Assembly (NCBI GenBank): GCA_029262065.1
Contig: JAJDAC010000056.1
Location: forward strand, 1 to 48,658
Origin: Candidatus Krumholzibacteriota bacterium
GTDB lineage: Bacteria > Krumholzibacteriota > Krumholzibacteriia > JAJRXK01
DNA: 48,658 nt
Direction: 5' to 3'
Of the stretch, positions 8,792-25,218 are shown one piece after another. Each line of letters begins with the position of its first letter. Position 1 is the stretch's first letter. The notes beneath the pieces are model-generated. The model was given only the letters and a program-made list of their open reading frames with translations, was not told where the DNA came from and did not search any database. The position numbers and the translations under genes were made by a program.

Positions 8792-9484
8792 CTACTTTGA
8801 TCGCGAGATGAGTCGATTCCCCCAGGCCATCACCAATAGCAGGGACCCGGCCAGCATGAACGCGCACCCGGCCGCAATCCACCTGTCCGACGTGGCCCGA
8901 TACCGTTGCCAGAATACCCGATTCAGGCGTACGCACAATTGCGGCTCAGCGGCGAATAGCACGTCGGGCATGTCGCCGATCGTCGCGCCGACACGGTAGC
9001 GCTCACCCTTGGCGCCCTTGAAGCTACCCACGCCGCGGCCCGCGGTGGGTCCATCGGGCCAACGATGATCGTCGCGTCGAAACAGACGATTCAGGTACCG
9101 ATCCTTCTTTCCCACCCAGGGCTGGATGTAGAGGAAATCGCGGGTGCCCCCCTGGGCAACGACCTGATCATCGGCGTCGCGAACCCACCAGTCCAGGTCA
9201 ACCGGCGAGTTGTCGCCACGCAACCGTACATCCTGCCGCCAATCGTCGGGCAGCTGATCCCAACGGAACTCGACTTCCACCTCATACTGTTCCGAGCTCG
9301 CCAACTCGAAATCGGACTGGATGATCGCTCCGGGCTCGGCCGGGATGTCGACACGAACCAGTAACGGTTGATGCTTCATGTTGCGCGCCACGCCATAGCT
9401 AAGCAGGACTATTCCGAAGAGCATGGCAATGACGGCGAACACGCTGGCGCGTCGCGGCTCGGCGATGATGTTGGGCAGGGGCAT
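8792..9484 (-). CDS. Two-transmembrane protein with extracytoplasmic domain, unknown function
   Basis: The 230-residue product has an N-terminal transmembrane segment (VFAVIAMLFGIVLLSYGVA, about 15-33) and a C-terminal one (WIAAGCAFMLAGSLLLVMAW, about 203-222), with a hydrophilic domain of about 170 residues between them that is rich in W, D and R. No family was recognised. Its ATG shares a base with the stop of the upstream HupE-like gene (TAATG), and it is followed after 6 bases by the dehydrogenase gene, so translation is probably coupled and the product probably works with the HupE-like protein at the membrane. A role in metal handling, export of the peptide product or self-protection is possible but unsupported. 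Confidence 0.7.
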   Translation of the reverse strand: MPLPNIIAEPRRASVFAVIAMLFGIVLLSYGVARNMKHQPLLVRVDIPAEPGAIIQSDFELASSEQYEVEVEFRWDQLPDDWRQDVRLRGDNSPVDLDWWVRDADDQVVAQGGTRDFLYIQPWVGKKDRYLNRLFRRDDHRWPDGPTAGRGVGSFKGAKGERYRVGATIGDMPDVLFAAEPQLCVRLNRVFWQRYRATSDRWIAAGCAFMLAGSLLLVMAWGNRLISRSK

Positions 9485-10656
9485 TAGAAGATTCCGAGCA
9501 ACGTGATGTCGAAGGCCCGCTCAACCAGCCATATAAGCGCCAAAGCAGCGATGGCCGTGGACCCGGCCTGAAGTACAACGACGCGGTAGTGGCGCCACTC
9601 TCGAATGAGCCAGAGCACCGGAAACGTCGCCAACACGATCGCCAGCTGACCTATCTCCACACCCACGTTGAAACCCAGAAGCGCCGGAACCAGGAACCTG
9701 CGGTCCAACGTCAGATGTCCCATTACGGTGGCGAAGCCAAACCCATGGAACAAACCGAAGGCGAAGATGATCGGCCAGACCTTGCGACCCAGAAAGCCAC
9801 CGTTCACCGCCGCGAACACCACCGAGGCGGCAATGATCGACTCCACCACCCGCGAATTCAGAGACACCAAGCCCAGTGCCGCCAGGCTCAACGTAATGGA
9901 GTGAGCCAACGTGAACAGGGAAACCACCTTGGCCACATGCATGAACGCCGGTCGGAAGCCATCGACTACTTCCCAACGTCCGTCGCGGCGCCGCATGACC
10001 GAAGGCAGGATGAGTACGATCAGGAACAGAATGTGATCGACGCCAATCCAGATGTGGTGCATTCCCTCGCGCACGAACGTAAAAAACTGGGCCCGCGTCG
10101 AGGGTGTACTGGGGTCGAACACCTGACGACTGTTGCCGGGGCGAAACACCAAGGAGACCGCCTCGGTCGTGTTCTGGGTCCCGCTGACGTGATCGTACTC
10201 AAGAATCAGCAAACCACGATGCTCAGGGAATACATCGAACAATACGGTGTACTCGATGTCGATCTCGTTCGTGACGCCGCGTTCGAGAGAGAATGGCAAC
10301 ACCGCGTAGCGACCCAGATCGGTATCCAGGACGTCGGGCGTTCCGTAGTTCATGGGCTCTTCGAGACCATCGATAATCAAAGTCACACGATTTCGTACGT
10401 ACTCGATGGCCCGGTCACCACCGGCGAGAAACTCCTCGCGCTCCACATTTCCATTGCCGTCCACATCGAAGCGCAGGCGCTCGTCGAAATCCTGGAGACG
10501 AATTTCCAATCGACCGTCGAGCTTGTCGGCCTGCGAACTAAGAAAAATGTAGCTCTCGCCGACGCTATGAGCGAAAGCCTGTGAGGACACCAGGAGCATC
10601 AACAGCCCTCCAAGCCCTACCCATTTTCGCCCATGGATTCCAACCCTGCGTATCAC
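9484..10656 (-). CDS. HupE/UreJ-like membrane protein with exported domain and EF-hand loop
   Basis: A 390-residue membrane protein. A signal peptide (about 1-29, ending SQAFA) is followed by a domain of about 160 residues outside the membrane and then six or seven transmembrane segments of the HupE/UreJ_2 type (about 195-385). Conserved histidines and acids are present: H200-H201 and D207-H208 in HHIWIGVDH, H252 in LAHSITLSL, H304 in GLFHGFGFA. The exported domain holds a textbook EF-hand calcium loop (D64 to E75, sequence DVDGNGNVEREE). HupE/UreJ relatives are linked to nickel or other metal transport. Here it lies inside the peptide operon, overlapping the upstream ornithine cyclodeaminase gene by 4 bases. 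Metal uptake tied to the peptide, or product handling, are both possible. Confidence 0.83.
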   Translation of the reverse strand: MIRRVGIHGRKWVGLGGLLMLLVSSQAFAHSVGESYIFLSSQADKLDGRLEIRLQDFDERLRFDVDGNGNVEREEFLAGGDRAIEYVRNRVTLIIDGLEEPMNYGTPDVLDTDLGRYAVLPFSLERGVTNEIDIEYTVLFDVFPEHRGLLILEYDHVSGTQNTTEAVSLVFRPGNSRQVFDPSTPSTRAQFFTFVREGMHHIWIGVDHILFLIVLILPSVMRRRDGRWEVVDGFRPAFMHVAKVVSLFTLAHSITLSLAALGLVSLNSRVVESIIAASVVFAAVNGGFLGRKVWPIIFAFGLFHGFGFATVMGHLTLDRRFLVPALLGFNVGVEIGQLAIVLATFPVLWLIREWRHYRVVVLQAGSTAIAALALIWLVERAFDITLLGIF

Positions 10657-11753
10657 TGTTTTCCTCCTGAACCGGCTGATCGTTGCCCGCGTAGCGGGAC
10701 CTGGGCGACGGAGCCCAGCGAATAGGGATTGTGAGGGTCTTCGGGGATGCTTTCCAGCTCCACGATCGTACCCAGCCGTAGCCGGTGAGCATGATCCAGA
10801 AGTAGCTCAATGGCTACGTGATCTTCCAACGCCCAACCGGTCGAGTCGAACACGGTGTGACGCTGTTGATAGGCCTTTAGTTCGTCGGCGCGCTGAACGA
10901 CCTCGACGAGGTCGGGGCCGACTTCGTGCTTGGTAAGGATCTGACACTCGCCTTCAATAAGAGCTTGGCCCACGAAGTCGGGGCACACCAGCGATCCCTT
11001 CACAAACGTGGCCGGCAACTCGGTCTTGCCGGCGAAGTCGGATCCCACTGCGTTCACGTGTAGCCACGGCTTGCAGGCGCCCGACTCGAACACGGGGCCG
11101 GTACCCGGCACGATCGACGTCGCCGTACATACCACGTCGGACAACGCGATCAACTCGCGCGCATCGGCCCGACGAAACTTCAGGTGAGAAAGCTCCAACG
11201 CAGCCGCACGGTCGGCGAATGAGTTGGCCACGTCGTCGTCGGGGTCACAAAGCAGTACTTCTTCCAGCGGACACACTCTCGATATGGCGTGAAGCTGCGT
11301 CAACGCTTGGGCTCCCACACCAATGAGTCCCAACGTGCGGGACTCGGGCACGGCCAGTACACGCGTGGCGACCGCGGACGCGGCGCCGGTACGAATCGCG
11401 GTCAGGAATGTGGCGTCGGAGATTCCGCGCAAGTGACCGGTACGCGAATCGAAACACGCAATGGTCGAAAGAATTGTAGGGAGGCCGTGTCGCGAGGGGT
11501 TGCCTGGATGATAACCGACCAACTTGATGGTAACTGGCCCATCATCGGCTCGTACCGGCATCCACTCCAGCAGGCCCCGCTCGGGGGACGCATACTGAAA
11601 TCCGGACCGGATGGGAATATCGAATTCGGCGGCGTCGAACTCTCGCAGCTGCTTCGCGAGGGCTTCGATCAACTGGTCCATCAACGCATCCACGCCGACC
11701 GCGTCGACGATTCCCTTGATATCGGCTCGAGTGAGCAGGATGGAGTCGCTCAT
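10653..11753 (-). CDS. Ornithine cyclodeaminase / mu-crystallin family enzyme
   Basis: This family uses NAD(P) to convert L-ornithine to L-proline and ammonia, or to reduce imino acids. ATG 11753 begins MSDSILLTRADIK, the usual N-terminus of the family, and gives 366 residues; longer in-frame versions add an unrelated leader. The Rossmann motif GLIGVGAQALTQLHA, the NAVGSD..GKTELP segment with the catalytic-type Asp and the IFDS-like VFDSTGWALED are all present, which favours a true ornithine cyclodeaminase over a distant opine enzyme. It is the first gene of the five-gene minus operon and transcribed away from the carrier protein and NRPS. The likely role is to supply proline for the adenylation/dehydrogenase pair; supply of another cyclic imino acid cannot be excluded. 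Confidence 0.82.
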   Translation of the reverse strand: MSDSILLTRADIKGIVDAVGVDALMDQLIEALAKQLREFDAAEFDIPIRSGFQYASPERGLLEWMPVRADDGPVTIKLVGYHPGNPSRHGLPTILSTIACFDSRTGHLRGISDATFLTAIRTGAASAVATRVLAVPESRTLGLIGVGAQALTQLHAISRVCPLEEVLLCDPDDDVANSFADRAAALELSHLKFRRADARELIALSDVVCTATSIVPGTGPVFESGACKPWLHVNAVGSDFAGKTELPATFVKGSLVCPDFVGQALIEGECQILTKHEVGPDLVEVVQRADELKAYQQRHTVFDSTGWALEDHVAIELLLDHAHRLRLGTIVELESIPEDPHNPYSLGSVAQVPLRGQRSAGSGGKQ

Positions 11754-11950
11754 ACTTTGACTTCGCTCGTCCAGTCGTGGGGACCACCGCTCAAATAGAG
11801 CAGGTGGGGCATTCAATCGGGCGATGAACAAGTATGGCGGAGAATCCGGGGCGAAAGCAACCGGACCATGATAGAATCTCATATTAACGGACGAATCACG
11901 TCGGAAGGGCCAGCCACCATGCGCCCCAACCGCCCACAATCTGGGTCTTC
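11754..11950. promoter_or_regulatory. Divergent promoter region between the two biosynthetic operons
   Basis: The 197 bases separate the first genes of the two operons, so both promoters are expected here. For the minus operon, a -35-like TTGCTT (plus-strand 11855-11860) and -10-like CATACT (11831-11836) are 18 bases apart. For the plus operon, TAGAAT at 11872-11877 could be a -10, but no good -35 precedes it. No regulator gene is seen in the cluster and no clear operator was found. Confidence 0.35.
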
Positions 11951-12189
11951 ATGCAAAAACCGGAAATCGTAAATGCCTTCATCGCCACCGAGTTGCTGGG
12001 CGGCCAGGTCGCAATCGAGAACGACGAAGACCTTCTGGGGCACGCTGCGATCGACTCGTTGGCCGTCGTCGGCTTGGTCGCCTTCCTGGAAAAGGAATTC
12101 GACGTGCACATTCCTCCCGAAGACGTAACCATCGACAACTTTCGGTCGGTGCAGGCCATCTCCAGCTATCTCGACAAAAGGGCCGGCTG

Positions 12190-12190
<1 letters not shown>
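11951..12190 (+). CDS. Free-standing acyl/peptidyl carrier protein
   Basis: A 79-residue carrier protein that would hold the starter group as a thioester on a phosphopantetheine arm. The attachment serine is Ser36 in HAAIDSLAVVGL, the classical DSL motif, followed by FLEKEFDVHIPPEDVTIDNF, the recognition-helix region typical of carriers. It is the first gene of the plus operon and its stop overlaps the NRPS start (TGATG). The free carrier, standalone adenylation enzyme and dehydrogenase form the set seen for carrier-bound prolyl oxidation (PltL/F/E, RedO/M/W, AnaD/C/B). The first condensation domain of the NRPS would accept its cargo. No phosphopantetheinyl transferase is present in the window. 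Confidence 0.9.
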
Positions 12191-19841
<7,651 letters not shown>

Positions 19842-19845
<4 letters not shown>

Positions 19846-21230
19846 GTGCAACCCAGTGGCAGGCTCGAGTCGCCCGACTGGACGCAACGCAGCGTCGCGC
19901 GCTGGCCGATAGCCTGGCCGCGGTCGACCCCAAGTTCGATGCCGATGCTCCAAACAAGCAGCTGGTGGCATACGTGGAGGCAGCTATCGGAGGGAATCTG
20001 GATTCAGACTCCGTCACCTCCCATTTGCGGCGGCAGCTGCCGCACGCCATGGTTCCAAGCATTGTAATGCCGATTTCTGCTCTGCCCCGAAATGCCAACG
20101 GCAAGATCGACCGGCGTCAACTCCCGGCCCCCCATTCGGACAACGTGCGCAACAACGCGTCCACCACGCCTCGGGACGCCACGGAACAGGCAGTCGGGGA
20201 GCTCTGGCGTCAGATGTTGAATCTGTCTTCGGTCGATGTATTTGAAGACTTCTTCGAAGCCGGTGGCAACTCGCTCATGGCGTTGCGGATGGCCGGTGCC
20301 ATCCAGAAGCGATTCGACACCGAGTTTTCGGTAGCCAAGGTCTTCCAGAATCCCACCGTGGCCCAATTGGCCAAGGCGCTGAGCGGCGGTTCCGCGCCAG
20401 ACTTTGAGTCACGCGCCTTGGTACCCATCCAGGCGCTGGGCACCCAGAGTCCGCTGTTCTGCGTGCACTGTGTGAATGGCCACGTGAACCAGTATTTCGC
20501 GTTGGCCAAGGCTCTGGGCCCGGATCAACCGGTATACGGGTTGCAACCGCCTTCAAGAGACGGCCGCGAACCCATTCCCCACGATCTCACCGTACTGGCC
20601 GCTCGCCATATCGCCGAGATGCGCAAGGTTCAGCCCCACGGGCCGTACCGGATCAGCGGCTATTCGTTTGGCGGCATGCTGGCCTACGAGATCGCGCAGC
20701 AGTTGGACCAGGCCGGCGACAAGGTCGATCTACTGCTGATGTTTGACACGTTGCTCCCCAGGATTGAAGGCACCGAACAACGCGCGCGGCGGCATCGCGA
20801 TCAACTGAAAGAGCTGAGCATGGGCGGCCGCCTGCGATACGTAGCCCGCAGCGCGTTGGGAAATCTGAACACACTCGCACGCATGGCGAAGACCCTACCG
20901 AAGAAACTACGCGAGACCGTGCCCATCGGCGTGTATCAGAAGCTGGGTCGACCTTTGCCGGTGGCGTTGCAAGCACCCTTCGTGCGCAGCAACCTGAACG
21001 TCGCCATGTATGCCTACCACGCCAAACCATTTGCCGGCCGCATCGTTCTGTTTCGCGCATCCGAGCGCAACTGGATGAACACCGAGTTCCCGCAACTGGG
21101 TTGGGATGACATGGCCCGTGATGGGCTGGTCATCGAGGACCTTCCCGGTTCGCATGGACGCATGCTGGAGGTACCGGACGTGCAGGGAACCGCACAGGTA
21201 GTTCGCAAGCACCTGGACCAGGGCTCCTGA
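19842..21230 (+). CDS. NRPS partner: A-domain C-terminal lobe (A9-A10), carrier and thioesterase
   Basis: This 462-residue protein completes the second module. It carries a leading helix-rich stretch (1-38), A9 QLVAYVEAA and LPHAMVPS (40-73), A10 LPRNANGKID with the catalytic-type Lys88 (81-90), a carrier domain with Ser144 in AGGNS, and a type I thioesterase with Ser275 in GYSFGG, Asp302 in FDTLLP and His438 in PGSHGR. The thioesterase would release the product by hydrolysis or cyclisation. ATG 19842 overlaps the NRPS stop and has a GAAGG ribosome site about 10 bases upstream (19827-19831). The adenylation domain is thus divided between two proteins at the A8-A9 junction. A one-base error would fuse the frames, since this frame is also open just upstream, but the coupled ATGA start argues for a real split. 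Confidence 0.93.
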
Positions 21231-21284
21231 GCACCCGCGGGCGCGACGGCAAATGATGAGAGCCCGCCGCGAACGGTCAGGTTG

Positions 21285-21311
21285 GTACCCCGGCCCTCGG
21301 CCTCGGGGTAC
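21285..21311 (+). terminator. Hairpin downstream of the thioesterase gene, possible terminator
   Basis: GTACCCCG (21285-21292) pairs perfectly with CGGGGTAC (21304-21311) around an 11-base loop, about 55 bases after the end of the plus operon. No T-run follows, so termination is uncertain. The rest of the 316-base gap between the convergent genes shows only the second hairpin at 21495. Confidence 0.4.
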
Positions 21312-21494
21312 TCGGGCACCTCCGCCAACGGCGGACTCTGGTAGTTACTCCTGCCCCTTCCAAGATTCGTTCCGGGCCCACCGCGCCACCCAAGACAAAC
21401 CTTAACATGTTGATTCATAATAACTTATGAAATAACACCACCGCCTCATCTCGTGATCACCATCGGCGCCAACTGTATGGTTCCCTATACGAAC

Positions 21495-21523
21495 AAGCCC
21501 CGCCGCATACAGCGACGGGGCTT
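21495..21523 (-). terminator. Terminator hairpin of the endonuclease/lamin-tail gene
   Basis: AAGCCCCGCCGC (21495-21506) and GCGACGGGGCTT (21512-21523) form a 12-base stem with one mismatch and a 5-base loop. It lies 23 bases after the stop of the minus-strand gene. A and T flanks make it usable on both strands, so it may also stop read-through from the NRPS operon. Confidence 0.7.
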
Positions 21524-21546
21524 TACACCTGCGACCGCAATCAGGC

Positions 21547-24105
21547 CTAGTGGATGGCTGCCTCAGCCACCACCGCCGCGGCACCGAAGTCCTGGCCCGA
21601 GTTGGGCTGCCCCGGACTGTCGTTGTCCGGACCGGTCCAGACGAAGTCGCTGCCCTGCACACCGATCCCCGTACGTTGGAGCGAGCGCCCGGCCTTGGTC
21701 GACGAGGACTCAGACACACCGACGTCGACCGACGTCAATCCGACCGCGGGGCCATTGTTGGCGGTCATGGTTCCTTCGTAGCTCAAGAACTCCACGACAT
21801 TTCCCTGGTCGTCGATCAAGGCGATCCCATCGGGAGCGCCATTCTGCAGCGCCATGGCGAAATCCGACGTTCCAAAACCCGACTCCTGGTTTGCGATCGA
21901 GCCGGAAAGCGTCGTCGTCAGGTATGTGTTCCCGTTGGAACCGTTGTACAGGACGATTTGCCAGCCCGACAGATCCACACCGGCCGTTCCAGCGACCTCG
22001 ACGAACTCGCCTTGGTCACGACCCTTATCGTCGTAGTGGAACTCGTTGATCCAGACCACCGGCAATGGTGCTTCGGGCGTAGCCGATGCCTCAGTACTGT
22101 CGCCGCTCTCGTTGCCGGAGGTGTCTTCCGCGGTGACTATGTAGTAGTACGTAGTCCCGTTGGTCACCGATGCGTCGTTGAAGTCGCTGCTCCCGATCAA
22201 GGTTGCTACAGACGAGTATGGTCCACCGCTCACGGTCGAACGAAACACGTTGTACCCGGCCAGGTCCGGCTCTGTATTGTCGGCCCAGTCCAGATCGACA
22301 AATCCGTTGCCACCCGCAGCTACCAGCCCGACCGGCGCCGCTGGCGGAGTGGTATCGCCACCGCCGCCACCAAAGCTCTGACCCGCATTGGGACTCCCGG
22401 GCGAGTCAGCGGCCGGCCCGCTCCAAGTGAATTCCGCGGCCGAGGTACCCGTGCCCACGCGTTGCAACGATGACCCCACGCTCGTCCCACTGCTTTCCGC
22501 TATGCCCACGTCGGTGGACGTGAGGCCGTTGGCCGGGCCTCCACTGGCCGTCATCGTTCCTTCGTAGCTGAGGAATTCCACAACGTTGCCTACGTCGTCC
22601 ACGAGGGCCAATCCATCGGGAGCCCCGTTCTGCATGCTCGAGAACACGAACGAGAGCGTGCCGAAGCCGCCGGATTGGTCCGCCAAGGAGCCGCTCAGGT
22701 TGACGGTCTTGTAGGTTGATCCGCCGTTCCCGTTGTAGCCTACCACCGACCAACCACTCAGATCGGTCCCGGCCGAACCGGCTACTTCCACAAACTCACC
22801 CACGTCGGTGCCCGCGTTGTCGTAGTGAAATTCGTTGATCCAGGCCACCGAGCCTACGCCGCCTCCGGTGGGAGTAGCGTTGGTTTCATTGCTCGCCGCG
22901 CTCTCATTTCCCGTGGTATCCACCGCGGTCACCACGTAGTAATAAGTGGTTCCGCCCATGACGGCGGTATCGGTGAAGGCGCTGGACGTGACCAGCGAAG
23001 TGTTGATCTGGGTGTAGGATCCCCCTGAAGACGTGGATCTCTGCACATTGTAACCGGCCAGATCGGACTCGCCGTTGTCGGCCCAGTCCAGATCTACCGA
23101 ACCAACCCCAGCGACGGCGACCAATGCGGCCGGTGCGGCGGGCGGCGTGGTATCGCCGCCGCAGGCCCCACTGAACACACAGTCGACCCACTCGGGGTGA
23201 TCCACGAACGGATTGCGGTTGCCCTGGAAACTGAAGACCACGTCGTTGCGAGCCCGTTCGGCATCGTCTACGGGATCTTCCAGGTGCCATTGCAGGAGAA
23301 CCGAGAGCATGCCCATGTAGGCGACGCTCTCATTGCTGCCGGTGTTGGAGGCCGCGATGAGCGCTTCCACATTGGTGAGGATCAAGTCCGGCTCACCAAC
23401 GCCCGTGCCCCCATGCGTTCCGCCCTCGTAGCGTAGATCCAGATAGAGTTGGGCTCGCGCCACATCGCCACGACGTCCCGCCCAGGTCTCCCAGGTACCT
23501 GTGGTATTGCTGCCGGAAGTCCAATTGCTGTTGCCGGGATACGTGCCGCTGCCTCCACCCATACCGTTGTTTACGTCGGTAGGGTTCTCGGAGCACGAGG
23601 CATCGCAAGTTCGAAACGGCTTGTTGCTGCGCGAGCTGTTGTAACCATCGTCGCACAAGAACAGCGCATGGCAATCGGTATACACGTAGTTGGTGCTGCC
23701 ATCGTTGGGATACCCGTAGCTGCTGGGCCAACTGTGCTCGCGGTTGTAGAACGAGTTGCCGCCACCTTCTTTCGCATAGCTGGCGTTGCGGTACACATCC
23801 AGAATATTGCCCGGATCGTTGGGGTCTTCGTCGGCGAGTTCGAGAATGTTCCAGGTATCGGTGGCGGTGCTGGTGTATGGAAATCGCGTATGGTCGTCGA
23901 TTACGTCGTGCAATGTGGCTCGGAGCGCCGCGGGGGTGGAAGCGTCCACCGAGTCATAGTATCCGGCCGGGGCATCCTTCGACGCCGTGTGAATGGTGAC
24001 GGGGTCGAAATCTGGCGCGAGCAACGAATCGCGACCACATCCGGACCAGACGAATACCAGCAGGCTCGCAAGAACGAACCCGCGCAAATGGCGAGAATTG
24101 CGCAT
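21547..24105 (-). CDS. Endonuclease I lipoprotein with duplicated FN3 and lamin-tail domains
   Basis: This is a secreted nuclease of 852 residues. A lipobox (VWSGC, Cys23) suggests attachment to the outer membrane or cell surface. An endonuclease I domain (about 46-312) contains NREHSWPSSY (121-130), QGNRNPFVDHPEW (294-306) and several cysteines. It is followed by two FN3-lamin-tail units, 318-583 and 584-841, each beginning DTTPPAAP. FN3 motifs LVA.AG..SVDLDWADN and lamin-tail motifs WINEFHYD and DLSGW recur in both. Unlike the gene at 993-2894, there is no FlgD-like C-terminal tail. The lipoprotein and the exoprotein may cover surface-bound and soluble DNA degradation. The gene appears to be transcribed alone, ending at a strong hairpin. 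Confidence 0.88.
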   Translation of the reverse strand: MRNSRHLRGFVLASLLVFVWSGCGRDSLLAPDFDPVTIHTASKDAPAGYYDSVDASTPAALRATLHDVIDDHTRFPYTSTATDTWNILELADEDPNDPGNILDVYRNASYAKEGGGNSFYNREHSWPSSYGYPNDGSTNYVYTDCHALFLCDDGYNSSRSNKPFRTCDASCSENPTDVNNGMGGGSGTYPGNSNWTSGSNTTGTWETWAGRRGDVARAQLYLDLRYEGGTHGGTGVGEPDLILTNVEALIAASNTGSNESVAYMGMLSVLLQWHLEDPVDDAERARNDVVFSFQGNRNPFVDHPEWVDCVFSGACGGDTTPPAAPAALVAVAGVGSVDLDWADNGESDLAGYNVQRSTSSGGSYTQINTSLVTSSAFTDTAVMGGTTYYYVVTAVDTTGNESAASNETNATPTGGGVGSVAWINEFHYDNAGTDVGEFVEVAGSAGTDLSGWSVVGYNGNGGSTYKTVNLSGSLADQSGGFGTLSFVFSSMQNGAPDGLALVDDVGNVVEFLSYEGTMTASGGPANGLTSTDVGIAESSGTSVGSSLQRVGTGTSAAEFTWSGPAADSPGSPNAGQSFGGGGGDTTPPAAPVGLVAAGGNGFVDLDWADNTEPDLAGYNVFRSTVSGGPYSSVATLIGSSDFNDASVTNGTTYYYIVTAEDTSGNESGDSTEASATPEAPLPVVWINEFHYDDKGRDQGEFVEVAGTAGVDLSGWQIVLYNGSNGNTYLTTTLSGSIANQESGFGTSDFAMALQNGAPDGIALIDDQGNVVEFLSYEGTMTANNGPAVGLTSVDVGVSESSSTKAGRSLQRTGIGVQGSDFVWTGPDNDSPGQPNSGQDFGAAAVVAEAAIH
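21583..22356 (-). repeat. FN3-lamin-tail unit 2 of an internal duplication
   Basis: This encodes residues 584-841 of the endonuclease lipoprotein. It aligns along its length with residues 318-583: DTTPPAAP, VDLDWADN, DLAGYNV, GTTYYYIVTA, WINEFHYD, GEFVEVAG, NGAPDG, VVEFLSYEGTMTA and SLQR.G motifs all match in order. The copies have diverged clearly, so the duplication is not recent. Confidence 0.8.
22357..23154 (-). repeat. FN3-lamin-tail unit 1 of an internal duplication
   Basis: This encodes residues 318-583 of the endonuclease lipoprotein and is the first of the two tandem units (compare 21583-22356). It ends in a glycine run (FGGGGGD) that links to unit 2. Confidence 0.8.
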
Positions 24106-24323
24106 GATGGCTCCGACGTTGTACCCGCAGAAGGCTCTGCGAGAGAGGCTTTCATTGCTGTCGGTGGGGCACAGCCTAAGCCGTCGACGCGAAAGGGGCG
24201 GAGAGACCCCGAATCAGCACGCTAGCAGTAAGGTAAGAACTTGAAAAGAACAAAGAAGCCGAGCCAACCCGGTGCGTACCGCAAGATTCGGGCGGGGAGC
24301 CCGCGGGATTGCATACGTTGATC

Positions 24324-24373
24324 GTGGGAGTCGCTAGCTGATGCCCATTGTCGAACAGCTAGACGACTCCCAC
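24324..24373 (-). terminator. Long hairpin after the outer membrane protein gene, likely terminator
   Basis: GTGGGAGTCG plus CTAGCTG (24324-24340) pairs with CAGCTAG plus CGACTCCCAC (24356-24373): 17 base pairs, one bulged base, and a 15-base loop. It starts 11 bases after the stop of the minus-strand gene. No clear T-run follows. The remaining bases up to 24105 show nothing else recognisable. Confidence 0.6.
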
Positions 24374-24383
24374 TCAAGAATAC

Positions 24384-25022
24384 CTACCAGTACCAGTTGA
24401 GCCCCAGCGAAACGTTGACGTAGTTCACGCTGTAGTCGGCGCGAACCGCATCTCCGTTGTCGTCGGTGGCATCAACCTCGCCCAGGCTCATGTAGCCGAA
24501 ATCGAGCTGGGGACCCAACGCGAACTTTTGCGTGAGGCGCCACTCGTAACCGATGGCTGCCAGTACGCCCAAGCCGCTGTCTTTGATCTCGGCCGTGGAG
24601 TTCTGGTCCTTCACTTCGATCCGGCCCGTACCGATGCCCAGTCCGCCGCGCAGGAAGAACCCGCCCTCGCTGGGATACCAGGTGGCGGCGAACGCTGCCA
24701 CCTGCACGCGATAGGAGAAGTCGAGCTCGCTGCCCAGAAACGAAACGTTCTCGCTCTTGCCCCAGGCATTGCTCTCGATGGCCAGCGCCACGGTAGGCGT
24801 GACTGCGTAGCCAATGCGAAAGTTTCCGGCGCCGCCGCCCTCGCGCTCGCTGGTAATCGTTCCGCCGGACGTCGGCGAAAGTTCCAGGGCCGCACCGCCG
24901 GCGCCGGCGCTGAAGCCAATCAGGAAACCTTCGCGGGTGTGCTCCCAAGAGCCAGCCGACGCGCCGGTAGAGACAACGAGTAGACCCACAATACCCATCA
25001 GGGTCAGGGTTTTCTTGAACAT
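24384..25022 (-). CDS. Outer membrane beta-barrel protein
   Basis: A 212-residue exported protein with a signal peptide (MFKKTLTLMGIVGLLVVSTGASA) and alternating polar/hydrophobic strands ending in an aromatic residue (VSLGLNWYW), as expected for an outer membrane beta-barrel of the OmpW/opacity type. Repeated motifs such as FRIGYAVTPTVALAIESNAWG and FFLRGGLGIG support the barrel. ATG 25022 is chosen because GGAGGA lies just upstream and the signal peptide follows directly; earlier starts give no signal. Which barrel family it belongs to and what it transports or binds are not known. It implies a diderm cell. Confidence 0.8.
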   Translation of the reverse strand: MFKKTLTLMGIVGLLVVSTGASAGSWEHTREGFLIGFSAGAGGAALELSPTSGGTITSEREGGGAGNFRIGYAVTPTVALAIESNAWGKSENVSFLGSELDFSYRVQVAAFAATWYPSEGGFFLRGGLGIGTGRIEVKDQNSTAEIKDSGLGVLAAIGYEWRLTQKFALGPQLDFGYMSLGEVDATDDNGDAVRADYSVNYVNVSLGLNWYW

Positions 25023-25218
25023 GGAGTCCTCCATCAACTGTGGTATTGACTGCCCCAACGGGGTGGGAGCGGTCGAGTCGATGGGCGACCTGCAAAACAC
25101 TCGCCGTTCTTCGGAATCGGCTAAATATGGTCCTAACTTGCATTTTCACAGTGGATTACAGAACAACGAACGGCCTCCGGAGGTAGTGGCCGTTCGCCCA
25201 GAATCTGGTCGACGGGGG

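Noticed and set aside
11754-11939. Longer N-terminus for the ornithine cyclodeaminase
   Set aside because: The extra 62 residues have no family match; MSDSILLTRADI is the normal family start.
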